A DNA stretch of 32,001 nucleotides from Bacillota bacterium. Lineage in GTDB: Bacteria; Bacillota; Limnochordia; JAAZLZ01. The notes under the pieces were generated by a model. That model saw nothing but the letters and a program-made list of their open reading frames with translations, searched no databases and was not told the DNA's origin. Shown here piece by piece: positions 1-8,025 of this stretch (positions within the stretch are counted from its first letter, which is position 1; each line of letters begins with the position of its first letter). The translations under genes and the position numbers were made by a program. The stretch spans positions 1-32,001 of the forward strand of contig JAAYLE010000129.1 in NCBI GenBank assembly GCA_012522085.1. Reading direction: 5' to 3'.

Positions 1-136
1 ACGAGAAGCCACCTCCATGGGTTTTTTTGCCATTAACTCTATTTCGAGGATCGGCTTCTCGTTCCTCTTTCTCAGAGGTCTTCCTCAGTCTCCATCCCAT
101 CTTTTCCCACAAACATTTTACACAGACGTGAGTCTT

Positions 137-829
137 GTGAGGATCGGCAGGATCGGTTGGTTGTTGCTGTTGTTGTGCGTGTTCACGAGTCCCGCCCTAG
201 CGGCTCAGTTGCCGAATAGACTAGACGACATCCCGGTTTTCCCCGGCGCTGTCCGTGATCCAGAGCTTGAGCAGCTGCACAGAGAGTCTACCTATTACGA
301 CGAGACAGTGGTATTCTCAGATGTGCGGGCCTACACGGTTAATGCCATTGTCGACGACGTGCTGCGTTTCTACTTGGATTTCACTAAAGCGACTGAAGGC
401 TGGCCGGGAATAGATGCAGCAGATGTCGAACCAGGCGAAACGGTGGGACCATGGTATTCAGCGTCATTCTACCCACACCGGATTTTTGAGCACATTGTGG
501 AGTACGGCCGTGTGATGAACGATGGCAACTGGATTCGCCAGGCGTTCTCCCAAAGGCCGCAATGGAAGCCCGATGAGTGGCTCGCGGGCGCCGCCGTCTA
601 CTGGGAGATGAAGGAAGAAGACGAAACCATCGTAGAGGTAACAATCTGGATTAGCGACCTAGGCTACGACTGGCAGCAGCGTATCGATTACAGATCTACC
701 AGCATTGTCATGGATGTGGTGGTTACAGATCCCCTCATGTTCGCGGACGATTGGGAAGAACTGGACGAGGAATTGGGAGATTTGCTGAAAGCGTGGTTCA
801 AGGATTGGCCGGGCGGTAGCGACGAGTGA
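137..829 (+). CDS. Secreted protein of unknown function
   Basis: I do not recognise the family. The reading frame is open from position 17, but the first 40 codons there look non-coding. A GTG at 137 gives a good signal peptide: basic start (VRIGRIG), hydrophobic core (WLLLLLCVF) and an ALA-A cleavage site. Another in-frame GTG lies at 128. Neither start has a convincing Shine-Dalgarno, so the start is uncertain. The mature part is acidic and rich in Trp and Tyr, opens with a DDIPVFPGA segment and has no membrane segment after the signal, so it is probably exported. It is followed at once by a strong terminator and then by a fossil intron, so it is probably the last gene of its transcript. 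No function can be assigned. Confidence 0.6.
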   Translation: MRIGRIGWLLLLLCVFTSPALAAQLPNRLDDIPVFPGAVRDPELEQLHRESTYYDETVVFSDVRAYTVNAIVDDVLRFYLDFTKATEGWPGIDAADVEPGETVGPWYSASFYPHRIFEHIVEYGRVMNDGNWIRQAFSQRPQWKPDEWLAGAAVYWEMKEEDETIVEVTIWISDLGYDWQQRIDYRSTSIVMDVVVTDPLMFADDWEELDEELGDLLKAWFKDWPGGSDE

Positions 830-889
830 GTCGAGCCGAATACCGGCAGTTTGTGGAAGCCGATCCATTCGAGCCACGCCTGATCTGCT

Positions 890-926
890 GCGGGCCGGTC
901 CTTTAGCCAGGAACCGGCCCGCTTTT
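890..926 (+). terminator. Rho-independent terminator of the secreted protein gene
   Basis: A perfect 10-bp stem, 890-899 paired with 913-922, has a 13-nt loop and is followed by TTTT at 923-926. It lies 61 bases after the upstream stop codon. The group II intron remnant begins directly after the T-run. Confidence 0.85.
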
Positions 927-1340
927 GTGTGCCGCCGATGGGTTGAAAGAAACCCCGCCTAACTAGCGGGAAGACAATCCGTAGGCAAGGGCGTCACTGG
1001 CAACGGTGGGGTCTGAAGGAAGCCGAAGGAAGAACATGGAACGCAGCGCAAGCGAACCGATGCTGGCCCTTTAGGCGGTTAACCCTGCGACAAGTGGGAA
1101 AGCCCAAAAGCTAGACAGCCTAGGGGGTTTGGACGGACGGATTCATGTTCAGGCAGGCAGACTTGCCTGGGGAAGCCCTGTGTCATCCAAGTCTACTTGG
1201 TAAGCTCGAACAAGCCGGAAGGCAAGGGAGAGAGTAAGTGGTGCAGGGTGGCAGATGAGTCCGTAGTAGTGATGAACGTACGCACGGTTCTGTGAGAGGG
1301 GCAGCGCTAGCACTGATCAGCTAGCGCCGCCCTATTCGAT
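927..1340 (+). mobile_element. Degenerate ORF-less group II intron (class IIC-like)
   Basis: The 5' end reads GTGTGCC followed by ATGGGT, the start expected of IIC introns such as the one from Oceanobacillus iheyensis (recalled from memory, not searched). Domain I-like text follows: a CCCGC/GCGGG hairpin (954-970), a GGCAAGGGCGTC block and TCTGAAGGAAGCCGAAGG. Near 1262-1276 the sequence resembles the lead-in to the reverse transcriptase region, but it jumps straight to the 3' strand of domain V (1277-1290). The reverse transcriptase and the domain V 5' strand with its catalytic AGC triad are missing. A domain VI hairpin follows (1304-1311 with 1320-1327), with a candidate branch-point A at 1334 and an end near 1340. 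About 414 bases remain of a usual 2 kb. It should be unable to splice or move alone. The 3' boundary is approximate. Confidence 0.8.
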
Positions 1341-1362
1341 ATTTCGGGGGGGCTTGTTGAGG

Positions 1363-3237
1363 TTACTTGCCTTTCGCGGCGTTGGCGCCTGCAATCCTCC
1401 CGAAGACGAAGATGTCGGCAATGGCGTTGCCTCCGACCCGGTTGCCGGCGTGGATTCCACCGGTGACTTCGCCAGCTGCATACAGGCCGGGGATGATCTT
1501 GCCGTCCTTATTCAACACGTGGCAGTCAGTATCGATCTTCACGCCGCCCATGGTGTGGTGAATGGAAGGCTTCATCGCCCGAGCCATATACGGGGGTTCG
1601 ATGGGGTCGGTGAAGGAGGTCTTGCCGAAGTCAGGATCATAGCCCTGAGCGACAAAGGAATTGTACCTTTCCACTTCGCTCTTCAAGACGGCCGGGTCGC
1701 AGCCGAGCTTGGCCGCCATCTCATCCAGGGTGTCCGCGATGAAGACTACGTGGGACTCGGGAGTGGTGGCAGTACCAAGGCTCTTCAGCTCGTAAAACAG
1801 GGTCCCGTTGGCGAAGGCGGCTTTAGAGATCACATCCCGCTCGGCGTATTCATTGACAAACCTGCGCCCCTCTTGATTGATGTACATCACGTTGGAGCCG
1901 CCGCCCCCGGCGAGGAGACCGGTGTCTGCCCACCCGATGGGCATCAACTGGGTGTAGCCCATCCCGGTCAGATCCGCGCCGACGGCCAGGGCCATGACGA
2001 TCCCCTCCCCGACGATCTCTTTCCGGTTGGTGGTGAGGATGTTTGGATCGAGGTCCGACCAGTAGTTGTTGTACTCGAGCACCATCGCGGTGTTGCCGCC
2101 AAAACCCCCGGTGGCCAGCACAACGCCTTTTGTCCCGAACAGCTCCATGGGCGTGCCATCGGCCATGACGGCTTCAACTCCGACGACTCGCCCATCTTCC
2201 ACGATGAGCTCCTTGCCGGTGACCTCGCACAGTATTTCGCCGCCGTTGTCGGTAATGTACTTGGCCGGCTTGACGAAGAAATCTTCCCACTTGTTGACAG
2301 GCCCGTTGGACCGCTTCCACAGGGATCCGATGGGCTCACCGAGGCGGTCCCTGAAGACGGTGCCGGCAGTCTTCTTGAGCCATTCCTGGGTCTCGAGGCT
2401 CTTGCGGCAAAGTATCTCAATGAAGTCAAAGCTGCCTTCGATGGTGGTTCCGTCCAGACCTTGCCGCTTGCCGGCCAAATAGGTTTGGATCATGTGCAGT
2501 TCCACCGAGTCGAACATCATCGATGTATCACCGGCTAGATAGGTCTCAATCTGCTCCTTAAGTATCCGCAACGTTGGACGAAACTCCGGCGGCAGTTCTG
2601 TCTCCTCCATCTCCAGGAAGGACTGAAGCTTTTGATTCAATCCCGCTGCCGCCGGCGTCTGTGAGCTTAGGGCGGGATTAGCTGCGTTCCATGCACATCC
2701 CGATATCAAAGTATTGCCGCCGATGGACGCGTTTTTCTCAATCACGATGACGGAAGCGCCGTTTTCAACCGCGCTCATCGCAGCGGCGATCCCCGCTCCG
2801 CCCGCGCCAACGATGACAACATCGGCAGTCTTTGTGATTCTTGGGCCAGGCGTCTCCTTGATGACCTTGGCGCGCAAAGCATCGACGTCGCCCCCCGCCT
2901 GCTTCACGCAGGAAGAGACTCCAGCGAGGATTGCGTAGCTGGTGATGGTGGCTCCCGATACGGTGTCCAGGCCTAACGCTTGGTGTTCCACAATTTGCCT
3001 GGGCAGACGCTCGATAGCCGGATCAGCTACTCCCGCGGTTTCTTTGTGTTCGAGGACCTCGACCGAGGTGATGGCATCGCTGCCAAAAGTTGTCGACACC
3101 TTGATCGGTCCGTTGTGTCCCCTCACCTCGGCTACGTACGTGCCGGGGTTGTAGGCGGCGAAGGCCCCGACTGTAAGGGTGAGGAGCAAGAGGAAGACTA
3201 GACAAACAGTGACAGTCCGTTCAGCACCTGTTACCAT
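1363..3237 (-). CDS. Secreted FMN-binding/FAD-dependent flavoprotein reductase, copy 1
   Basis: This 624-residue protein has a signal peptide or N-terminal anchor (about 1-28), then an FMN_bind domain (about 29-115) with a DTVSGAT flavinylation motif in which Thr97 would carry covalent FMN added by ApbE. A FAD_binding_2 domain follows, starting with a GAGGAG dinucleotide fold near 144-149. It belongs to the fumarate/urocanate reductase-like flavoproteins. HHTMGG and an AGNRVGG arginine motif near the C-terminus, plus an AERD arginine, resemble catalytic elements of that family. The usual Gln-x-His-Pro motif reads QLMP (Met432), so the substrate is probably not fumarate. There is no CxxCH haem site. 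The start is ATG 3237, preceded by AAGGAGGT; a longer frame to 3336 has no ribosome binding site. It is a tandem paralogue of the gene at 3563-5452. It probably reduces an organic acceptor outside the membrane; the substrate is unknown. Confidence 0.88.
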   Translation of the reverse strand: MVTGAERTVTVCLVFLLLLTLTVGAFAAYNPGTYVAEVRGHNGPIKVSTTFGSDAITSVEVLEHKETAGVADPAIERLPRQIVEHQALGLDTVSGATITSYAILAGVSSCVKQAGGDVDALRAKVIKETPGPRITKTADVVIVGAGGAGIAAAMSAVENGASVIVIEKNASIGGNTLISGCAWNAANPALSSQTPAAAGLNQKLQSFLEMEETELPPEFRPTLRILKEQIETYLAGDTSMMFDSVELHMIQTYLAGKRQGLDGTTIEGSFDFIEILCRKSLETQEWLKKTAGTVFRDRLGEPIGSLWKRSNGPVNKWEDFFVKPAKYITDNGGEILCEVTGKELIVEDGRVVGVEAVMADGTPMELFGTKGVVLATGGFGGNTAMVLEYNNYWSDLDPNILTTNRKEIVGEGIVMALAVGADLTGMGYTQLMPIGWADTGLLAGGGGSNVMYINQEGRRFVNEYAERDVISKAAFANGTLFYELKSLGTATTPESHVVFIADTLDEMAAKLGCDPAVLKSEVERYNSFVAQGYDPDFGKTSFTDPIEPPYMARAMKPSIHHTMGGVKIDTDCHVLNKDGKIIPGLYAAGEVTGGIHAGNRVGGNAIADIFVFGRIAGANAAKGK

Positions 3238-3281
3238 CGGTAGACCTCCTTTTGAAGAAAAAGTCTGAGCAAGTGCGCACA

Positions 3282-3311
3282 ATAACAATAGTTCCCTACA
3301 ACAAGGGTCAA
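3282..3311 (-). promoter_or_regulatory. Sigma-A-type promoter of flavoprotein copy 1
   Basis: On the minus strand, TTGACC (3306-3311) lies 18 bases before TGTTAT (3282-3287), about 45 bases upstream of the start codon. The same layout recurs upstream of copy 2 in closely similar flanking sequence, which supports it as a real promoter that was duplicated with the gene. Confidence 0.55.
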
Positions 3312-3459
3312 TTCCTGCCAAGAGGCGCCAACTCATTTCTACAGGTGACTGCCCATAGTCCCAAGATTGCCTTTAGTGTCAGCCGAAGGCAAGCTCGGCC
3401 AGGTTCTCACTGGGACCCGTAGATTTCCAACGCCTCGGTCGATTTTCCGAGTGGTAAGT

Positions 3460-3478
3460 GGGGGAGCCCAACTCCCCC
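3460..3478. other. Small GC-rich hairpin between the flavoprotein copies
   Basis: A perfect 7-bp G/C-rich stem (3460-3466 with 3472-3478) has a 5-nt loop. Neither strand has a T-run after it. It may be part of the 3' region of copy 2 or simple leftover structure. The rest of 3312-3459 shows nothing I can name. Confidence 0.35.
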
Positions 3479-3501
3479 CAGGGCAGGAGGATGCCTAGGC
3501 A

Positions 3502-3539
3502 AGCAAGCAGGCACCGGACGGAGACGGTGCCTGCTTGCT
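3502..3539. terminator. Strong hairpin downstream of flavoprotein copy 2
   Basis: A perfect 15-bp stem (3502-3516 with 3525-3539) with an 8-nt loop lies 23 bases past the stop codon of the minus-strand gene that starts at 5452. The minus strand lacks a clean T-run after the stem; on the plus strand CATTTT follows. It is placed as a terminator for copy 2, but the weak tail leaves doubt. Confidence 0.5.
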
Positions 3540-3562
3540 CATTTTGGGAGGGCTTGGTGAGG

Positions 3563-5452
3563 TTACTTCCCTTTCGCGGCATTGGCGCCGGCTATTCTGC
3601 CGAAGACGAAGATGTCGGCAATGGCATTGCCTCCGACCCGGTTGCCGGCGTGGATGCCACCGGCGACTTCGCCAGCTGCATACAGGCCGGGGATGATCTT
3701 GCCTTCCTTATTCAACACATGGCAGTCAGTGTCGATCTTCACGCCGCCCATGGTGTGGTGAATGGAAGGCTTCATCGCCCGAGCCACATAGGGGGATTCG
3801 ATGCGATGGGTGAAGGAGGTCTTGCCAAAGTCGGGATCATAGCCTTGATCGACAAAGGAGTTGTACCTTTCCACCTCGCTCTTCAAGACGGCCGGATCGC
3901 AGCCGATCTTGGCCGCCAGCTCCTCCAGGGTGTCGGCGATGAAGACCACATGGGACTCGGGGGTGCCGACAGGAGTGACAAAATCAGAGCCCAGGGTCTT
4001 AAGCTCATAGAACAGGGTCCCAACGGCGAAGGCGGCCTTAGAAATCACATCCCGCTCGGCATATTCATTGACAAACCGCCGGCCCTCCTGACTGATGTAC
4101 ATGACGTTAGAACCGCCCCCTAATGCGAGGAGGCCAGTGTCTGCCCAGCCGATGGGCATCAACTGGGTGTAGCCCATCCCGGTCAGATCTGCACCGATGG
4201 CCAAGGCCATGATGATCCCTTCACCGATGATCTCTTTCCGGTTGGTGGTGAGAATGTTCGGATCGAGCTCCGGCCAGTAGTTGTTGTACTCGATAACCAT
4301 CGCGGTGTTGCCGCCGTAGCCGCCGGTGGCCAGCACAACGCCTTTCGCGGCATAAAGCTCCATGGGCGTGCCATCGGCCATGACGGCCTTAACCCCGACG
4401 ACTCGCCCGTTTTCTACGATGAGCTCCTTGCCGGTGACCTCGCATAGTATCTCGCCGCCATTGTCGGTGATGTACTTGGCCGGCTTGACGAAGAAATCTT
4501 CCCACTTGTCGACAGGCCCGTTGGCTCGCTTCCAAAGGGACCCGATAGGCTCTGCGAGTTCGTCCCTGAAGACTGTGCCGGCGGTCTTCTTGAGCCACTC
4601 CTGGGTCTCGAGGCTCTTACGGCAGAGTATCTCAATGAAATCGAAGCTGCCTTCGATGGTGGTTCCATCTAGACCTTGCCGCTTGCCGGCGAAGTAGGTT
4701 TGGATCATATGCAGCTCGACCGAGTCGAACATCATCGACGTATCGCCGGCCAGGTAGGCTGCAATCTGCTCCTTGAGGGTCTTTAAGGTTGGGCGAAACT
4801 CCGGCGGCAGTTCGCCCTCATCCATCTCCAGGTACGACTTCAGCTTTTCATTCAATCCCATCGCCGCCGGCGTCTTGGAGCTGAGGGCGGGATTGGCCGC
4901 GTTCCAAACGCATCCCGACACCAAAGTATTGCCGCCGATGGCCGCGTTTTTCTCAATTACAATGACCGAAGCGCCGTTTTCCACTGCACTCATCGCCGCG
5001 GACATCCCTGCCCCGCCGGCGCCGATGACGACGACATCAGCAGTCTTCGTGATTCTTGGACCAGGCGTCTTTTTGATGACCTTGGCCCGCAAAGCATCAA
5101 TGTCGCCCCCTGCCTGCTTGACGCAGGAAGAGACTCCAGCGAGAACCGCGTAGCTGGTGATGGTGGCCCCCGATACAGTGTCGAGGCCTAACGACTGATG
5201 CTCCACAATTGCCTTAGGTAGACGCTCGATCGCGGGAGTGCCTACGCCTACAGTCTCATTGTGGTCGAGGACCTCGACTGAGGTGATGGCATCCCGACTA
5301 AAAGTGGCCGATACCTTGATTGGTCCGTTGTGTCCCCGCACCTCTGCTACATATGTGCCGGGGTTGTAGGCGGCGAAGGCGCCGACGGTGAGGGTGAGCA
5401 GCAGGGTGAGGGCGATGCATAAGGTGGCAGCCCGTTTAGCACCCGTTAACAT
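3563..5452 (-). CDS. Secreted FMN-binding/FAD-dependent flavoprotein reductase, copy 2
   Basis: At 629 residues it has the same architecture as copy 1: signal segment (about 1-28), FMN_bind domain with D91 to T97 (DTVSGAT, Thr97 the predicted flavinylation site), then a FAD_binding_2 domain with GAGGAG at 144-149. Most aligned residues match copy 1. The length difference of five residues comes from an insertion around SDFVTPVG, before a shared TPESH. The altered QLMP motif (Met432), HHTMGG and AGNRVGG are all kept, so both copies probably act on the same or similar substrates. ATG 5452 is preceded by GGAGGAGG. No haem motif, membrane partner or ApbE is visible nearby, so the electron donor is unknown. 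The family is clear; the substrate is not. Confidence 0.88.
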   Translation of the reverse strand: MLTGAKRAATLCIALTLLLTLTVGAFAAYNPGTYVAEVRGHNGPIKVSATFSRDAITSVEVLDHNETVGVGTPAIERLPKAIVEHQSLGLDTVSGATITSYAVLAGVSSCVKQAGGDIDALRAKVIKKTPGPRITKTADVVVIGAGGAGMSAAMSAVENGASVIVIEKNAAIGGNTLVSGCVWNAANPALSSKTPAAMGLNEKLKSYLEMDEGELPPEFRPTLKTLKEQIAAYLAGDTSMMFDSVELHMIQTYFAGKRQGLDGTTIEGSFDFIEILCRKSLETQEWLKKTAGTVFRDELAEPIGSLWKRANGPVDKWEDFFVKPAKYITDNGGEILCEVTGKELIVENGRVVGVKAVMADGTPMELYAAKGVVLATGGYGGNTAMVIEYNNYWPELDPNILTTNRKEIIGEGIIMALAIGADLTGMGYTQLMPIGWADTGLLALGGGSNVMYISQEGRRFVNEYAERDVISKAAFAVGTLFYELKTLGSDFVTPVGTPESHVVFIADTLEELAAKIGCDPAVLKSEVERYNSFVDQGYDPDFGKTSFTHRIESPYVARAMKPSIHHTMGGVKIDTDCHVLNKEGKIIPGLYAAGEVAGGIHAGNRVGGNAIADIFVFGRIAGANAAKGK

Positions 5453-5498
5453 GAGTCAACCTCCTCCTTGATGAAAAGTCTGTGCAAGTGAGCACGAT

Positions 5499-5528
5499 AA
5501 TTTAATAGTTCTCCACGAGAAATATCAA
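5499..5528 (-). promoter_or_regulatory. Sigma-A-type promoter of flavoprotein copy 2
   Basis: On the minus strand, TTGATA (5523-5528) lies 18 bases before TAAATT (5499-5504). The surrounding sequence (AGGAATTGA before, GAGAACTATT between, CACTTGC after) closely matches the region upstream of copy 1, so the duplicated unit included the promoter. Confidence 0.55.
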
Positions 5529-5647
5529 TTCCTCTGAATTAGTCGAACTATTGATTCGATAGGTCTCCAAAAGATGTGCAGAGAAAGAAGCCGGCGGTGG
5601 ACCATCGGCCAAGACATCATCGGCTAAAGTGAGGAGAGGGGCACCCT

Positions 5648-6673
5648 TCATGGCCCCATCAACTCTTGGCTGTAGCTGAAAATGGCCGGGGTGCCGCCTG
5701 TGTGCCAGAATAGGACCCGTTCATCTTTCTTCAGACGACCATCCTTGGCCCACGCAAGCAAGCCGGCCATCGCCTTGCTGGTGTAAACCGGATCTAAGAA
5801 AAGACCTTCCGTCTTCGCCGCCAGCTTGAAGGCGTGGCGGGCGGCATCATCGACTAAGCCGTAGCCGGGGCCGACGAAGTGTGGATCGTTGATGACCTCC
5901 CAGGGCTCGAAGGTCAGCTCAAGGTCGAGGACCGCGGCGGTCTGGCTGGCGATTCTGGCGATGTCCACGGACCGATCCTCAGCAAACAAGATGGGCGCGA
6001 TTCCGATGACCCGCCACGGCAATCCCAAGGCCTTAACGCCCACCAGGATCCCCGCTTGGGTCATGTTGGCCGCGGCCACGAAAATGGTGTCGATGTCTGT
6101 CCTTGCGGCATCGAGCTGGCTTTTTAGTTCAAGCACTCCATTGACGAAGCCTATTGAGCCTAAGGCCGCCGAGTCAACCAACGGATCGATGATGTAGGGA
6201 CGCCTTCCCAGGGCCCGAAGTTGATCGGCTCGTTCGCGGAACAATGGCCGCAGCTCGTGCATCGAATCCACGTTGACAATGGTGATGTCGGCGCCCATCA
6301 GCTCATCTAAGAGGAGATTGCCCTGCCTTTCCGGACCCTTTACGCCATGCTGGAGGATTAACTGAATCTCCAGCCCAGCTTTGCAGGCTGCCGCGGTGGC
6401 TTGCCGGCAAAAATTCGATTGGGACCCGGCGCCGATGATCAACACATCGGCTCCCCGGGCCAAAGCGTCCCCCAGGATGAACTCAAGCTGCCTAGTCTTG
6501 TTCCCGCCAAAGGCGAGCCCGGTCAGATCGTCTCTCTTGACCAGGATCTGTGGACCCCCAACTGCTCTGGTCAAGTTAGCGAGTTTTTCCACGGGTGTGG
6601 GCAAGTGGGCGAGGGGAAACCTCGGCAGCTCTTTGATTCTCGCGGCCAACTCCGAGGAAGTATACGGGGCCAT
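5648..6673 (-). CDS. PLP-dependent D-cysteine desulfhydrase / ACC deaminase family enzyme
   Basis: This 341-residue protein has the normal length for the family of fold-type II PLP enzymes that includes DcyD and ACC deaminase. The PLP lysine is Lys59 in GGNKTRQLEF. The N-terminal LPTPVEKL segment, the GAGSQSNFCRQ loop and a C-terminal HTGGTPAIF phosphate-binding region are family hallmarks. The loop that usually reads SNHVRQ is SNFCRQ here, which may alter substrate choice. The likely reaction is alpha,beta-elimination of D-cysteine to pyruvate, sulfide and ammonia, in the cytoplasm. ATG 6673 follows AGGAGGGATTCCC. It lies upstream of the flavoprotein pair on the same strand, separated by 195 bases, and diverges from the efflux operon. 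The family is certain, the substrate is not. Confidence 0.85.
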   Translation of the reverse strand: MAPYTSSELAARIKELPRFPLAHLPTPVEKLANLTRAVGGPQILVKRDDLTGLAFGGNKTRQLEFILGDALARGADVLIIGAGSQSNFCRQATAAACKAGLEIQLILQHGVKGPERQGNLLLDELMGADITIVNVDSMHELRPLFRERADQLRALGRRPYIIDPLVDSAALGSIGFVNGVLELKSQLDAARTDIDTIFVAAANMTQAGILVGVKALGLPWRVIGIAPILFAEDRSVDIARIASQTAAVLDLELTFEPWEVINDPHFVGPGYGLVDDAARHAFKLAAKTEGLFLDPVYTSKAMAGLLAWAKDGRLKKDERVLFWHTGGTPAIFSYSQELMGP

Positions 6674-6739
6674 GGGAATCCCTCCTGAATATACGAAGTT
6701 TTATCGAATTTTCGACCCACTGCCATCTAGCACCTTCGC

Positions 6740-6751
6740 TTTTCCGGAAAA
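6740..6751. promoter_or_regulatory. Perfect 12-bp palindrome in the divergent region (possible operator)
   Basis: TTTTCCGGAAAA is perfectly self-complementary. It sits midway in the 167-base gap between the divergent PLP enzyme gene and the efflux operon, where a repressor could control either side. No regulator gene is adjacent and the site could be chance. Confidence 0.3.
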
Positions 6752-6840
6752 AAGTGAATATCTGCCAAGGAAAGGATTGCGCGCCAGCCTGCCGAATAGT
6801 GGATCCTGAAGGGTTACGTGAGGCATTGGGAGGATTGGGC

Positions 6841-8025
6841 ATGAAAAAGCCGAGACTTGGCCTTGCAGTCTTCGCGGTAGTCGGCATCATCGTTTTAGTA
6901 CTGGTCGGAGTTAGGATCAACCAAGGGATCAAGAGCCGGGGGCAGGCGGTGAGCCAAATGGACTTACGACCCCGGATAGATCCAATCAGCGTCCAGGTGG
7001 AACTAGTGAGTCGAGGCACGGTGGAAGAGGTCGCCGTCCTTTCCGGCAGTCTGGAACCTTGCTACCAGGTGGATGTATCACCCCGCAGAGCGGGGCGCCT
7101 GGCTAGTGTGGCGGCGGAAGTTGGGCAGCGGGTCAAGCCGGGGGATGTCCTGGCGGTGATGGAACATGATGATCTGCTGCTGCAAGAGCAGCAGTCCCTC
7201 GCAGCCCTGGCGGCCAGCCGCGGGAGCCTTAAGCGGGCCCAGGCCCAGCGGGACAGGGTGCAGGCGGATTATGAGCGCATCAAACGGCTCTATGAGGAGC
7301 GAGCGGCCACCCAGCAGGAGCTGAAGAACGTCCAAAACCAGCTGGAAGAGGCCAATATCCAGCTGGAGATCGCCAAGGCTCAGCTCGATCAGGCCGAGGC
7401 CAACTACGCGCTGCTCCAGCTCCAGTTGAGTCAGGCCGTCATCGAAGCCCCTGTTGAGGGGGTCGTCATGGAGCTGCACGCGGTGCCAGGAAGTCAAGTG
7501 GGCGCCAACTCGCCCCTAGCGGCCATTGCCGGCATTGATCCCATTGAAGTTGTCTTTTTCATCTCCGAGCGGGATATCGGCCGCGTCCATAGCGACCAAG
7601 AGCTGACTGTCTACGTTGATGCCTTTCCCGACCGGGCCTTTCCCGGCGCAGTTGCTCGCTTGGGAGCGGCGATCGAACCCCGCACCCGCACTCTCCAGGT
7701 TAGGGGCCGGCTCCCCAACGAGGGACTCCTCCTTCGTCCCGGCATGTTCGCCCGGGTGGAGCTGGTGATGGCGCGGGCGGAGGAAGTCTTGACCATACCT
7801 CGGGAAGCTTTAATGACCAGCACAACCGGCTACTACGTTTACGTGGCCAAAGACGGCACGGCCCGAATGCAGACGATTCAGATAGGGCTCCAAGGCGCCG
7901 AGCAGGTCCAAGTCATCGCCGGGCTGCAAGAGGGGGATGCGGTCATCACCGTAGGCCAACAAAGGCTCCAAGATGGACGGCCAATCCGGGTCATCGACGT
8001 TAGCGATGGAGGGAGAGGCCGATGA
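6841..8025 (+). CDS. RND efflux periplasmic adaptor (membrane fusion protein)
   Basis: This 394-residue protein links an inner-membrane RND pump to an outer-membrane channel. It has an N-terminal membrane anchor (about 6-26, no lipobox), a first half of a lipoyl-like domain (VDVSPRRAGRLASV, then GQRVKPGDVLAVME), a long coiled-coil hairpin rich in Gln, Glu and Ala, the second lipoyl half (IEAPVEGVVMELHAVPGSQV), a beta-barrel domain ending in LLLRPGMFARVEL, and a membrane-proximal C-terminal domain. I chose ATG 6841 because GGGAGGATTGGGC precedes it and the anchor follows at once; the frame is open from 6754 but without a good site. Its stop overlaps the next start as ATGA, so translation of the pump is probably coupled. 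The exported compound cannot be predicted. Confidence 0.93.
   Translation: MKKPRLGLAVFAVVGIIVLVLVGVRINQGIKSRGQAVSQMDLRPRIDPISVQVELVSRGTVEEVAVLSGSLEPCYQVDVSPRRAGRLASVAAEVGQRVKPGDVLAVMEHDDLLLQEQQSLAALAASRGSLKRAQAQRDRVQADYERIKRLYEERAATQQELKNVQNQLEEANIQLEIAKAQLDQAEANYALLQLQLSQAVIEAPVEGVVMELHAVPGSQVGANSPLAAIAGIDPIEVVFFISERDIGRVHSDQELTVYVDAFPDRAFPGAVARLGAAIEPRTRTLQVRGRLPNEGLLLRPGMFARVELVMARAEEVLTIPREALMTSTTGYYVYVAKDGTARMQTIQIGLQGAEQVQVIAGLQEGDAVITVGQQRLQDGRPIRVIDVSDGGRGR

Noticed and set aside
1354-2538. Plus-strand frame opposite flavoprotein copy 1 as a gene
   Set aside because: It is antisense to conserved FAD-domain codons and has no start site or family match.
3460-3539. Repeat or attachment site between the flavoprotein copies
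   Set aside because: The inverted repeats are simple hairpins next to a stop codon, with no direct repeats, integrase or recombinase nearby.
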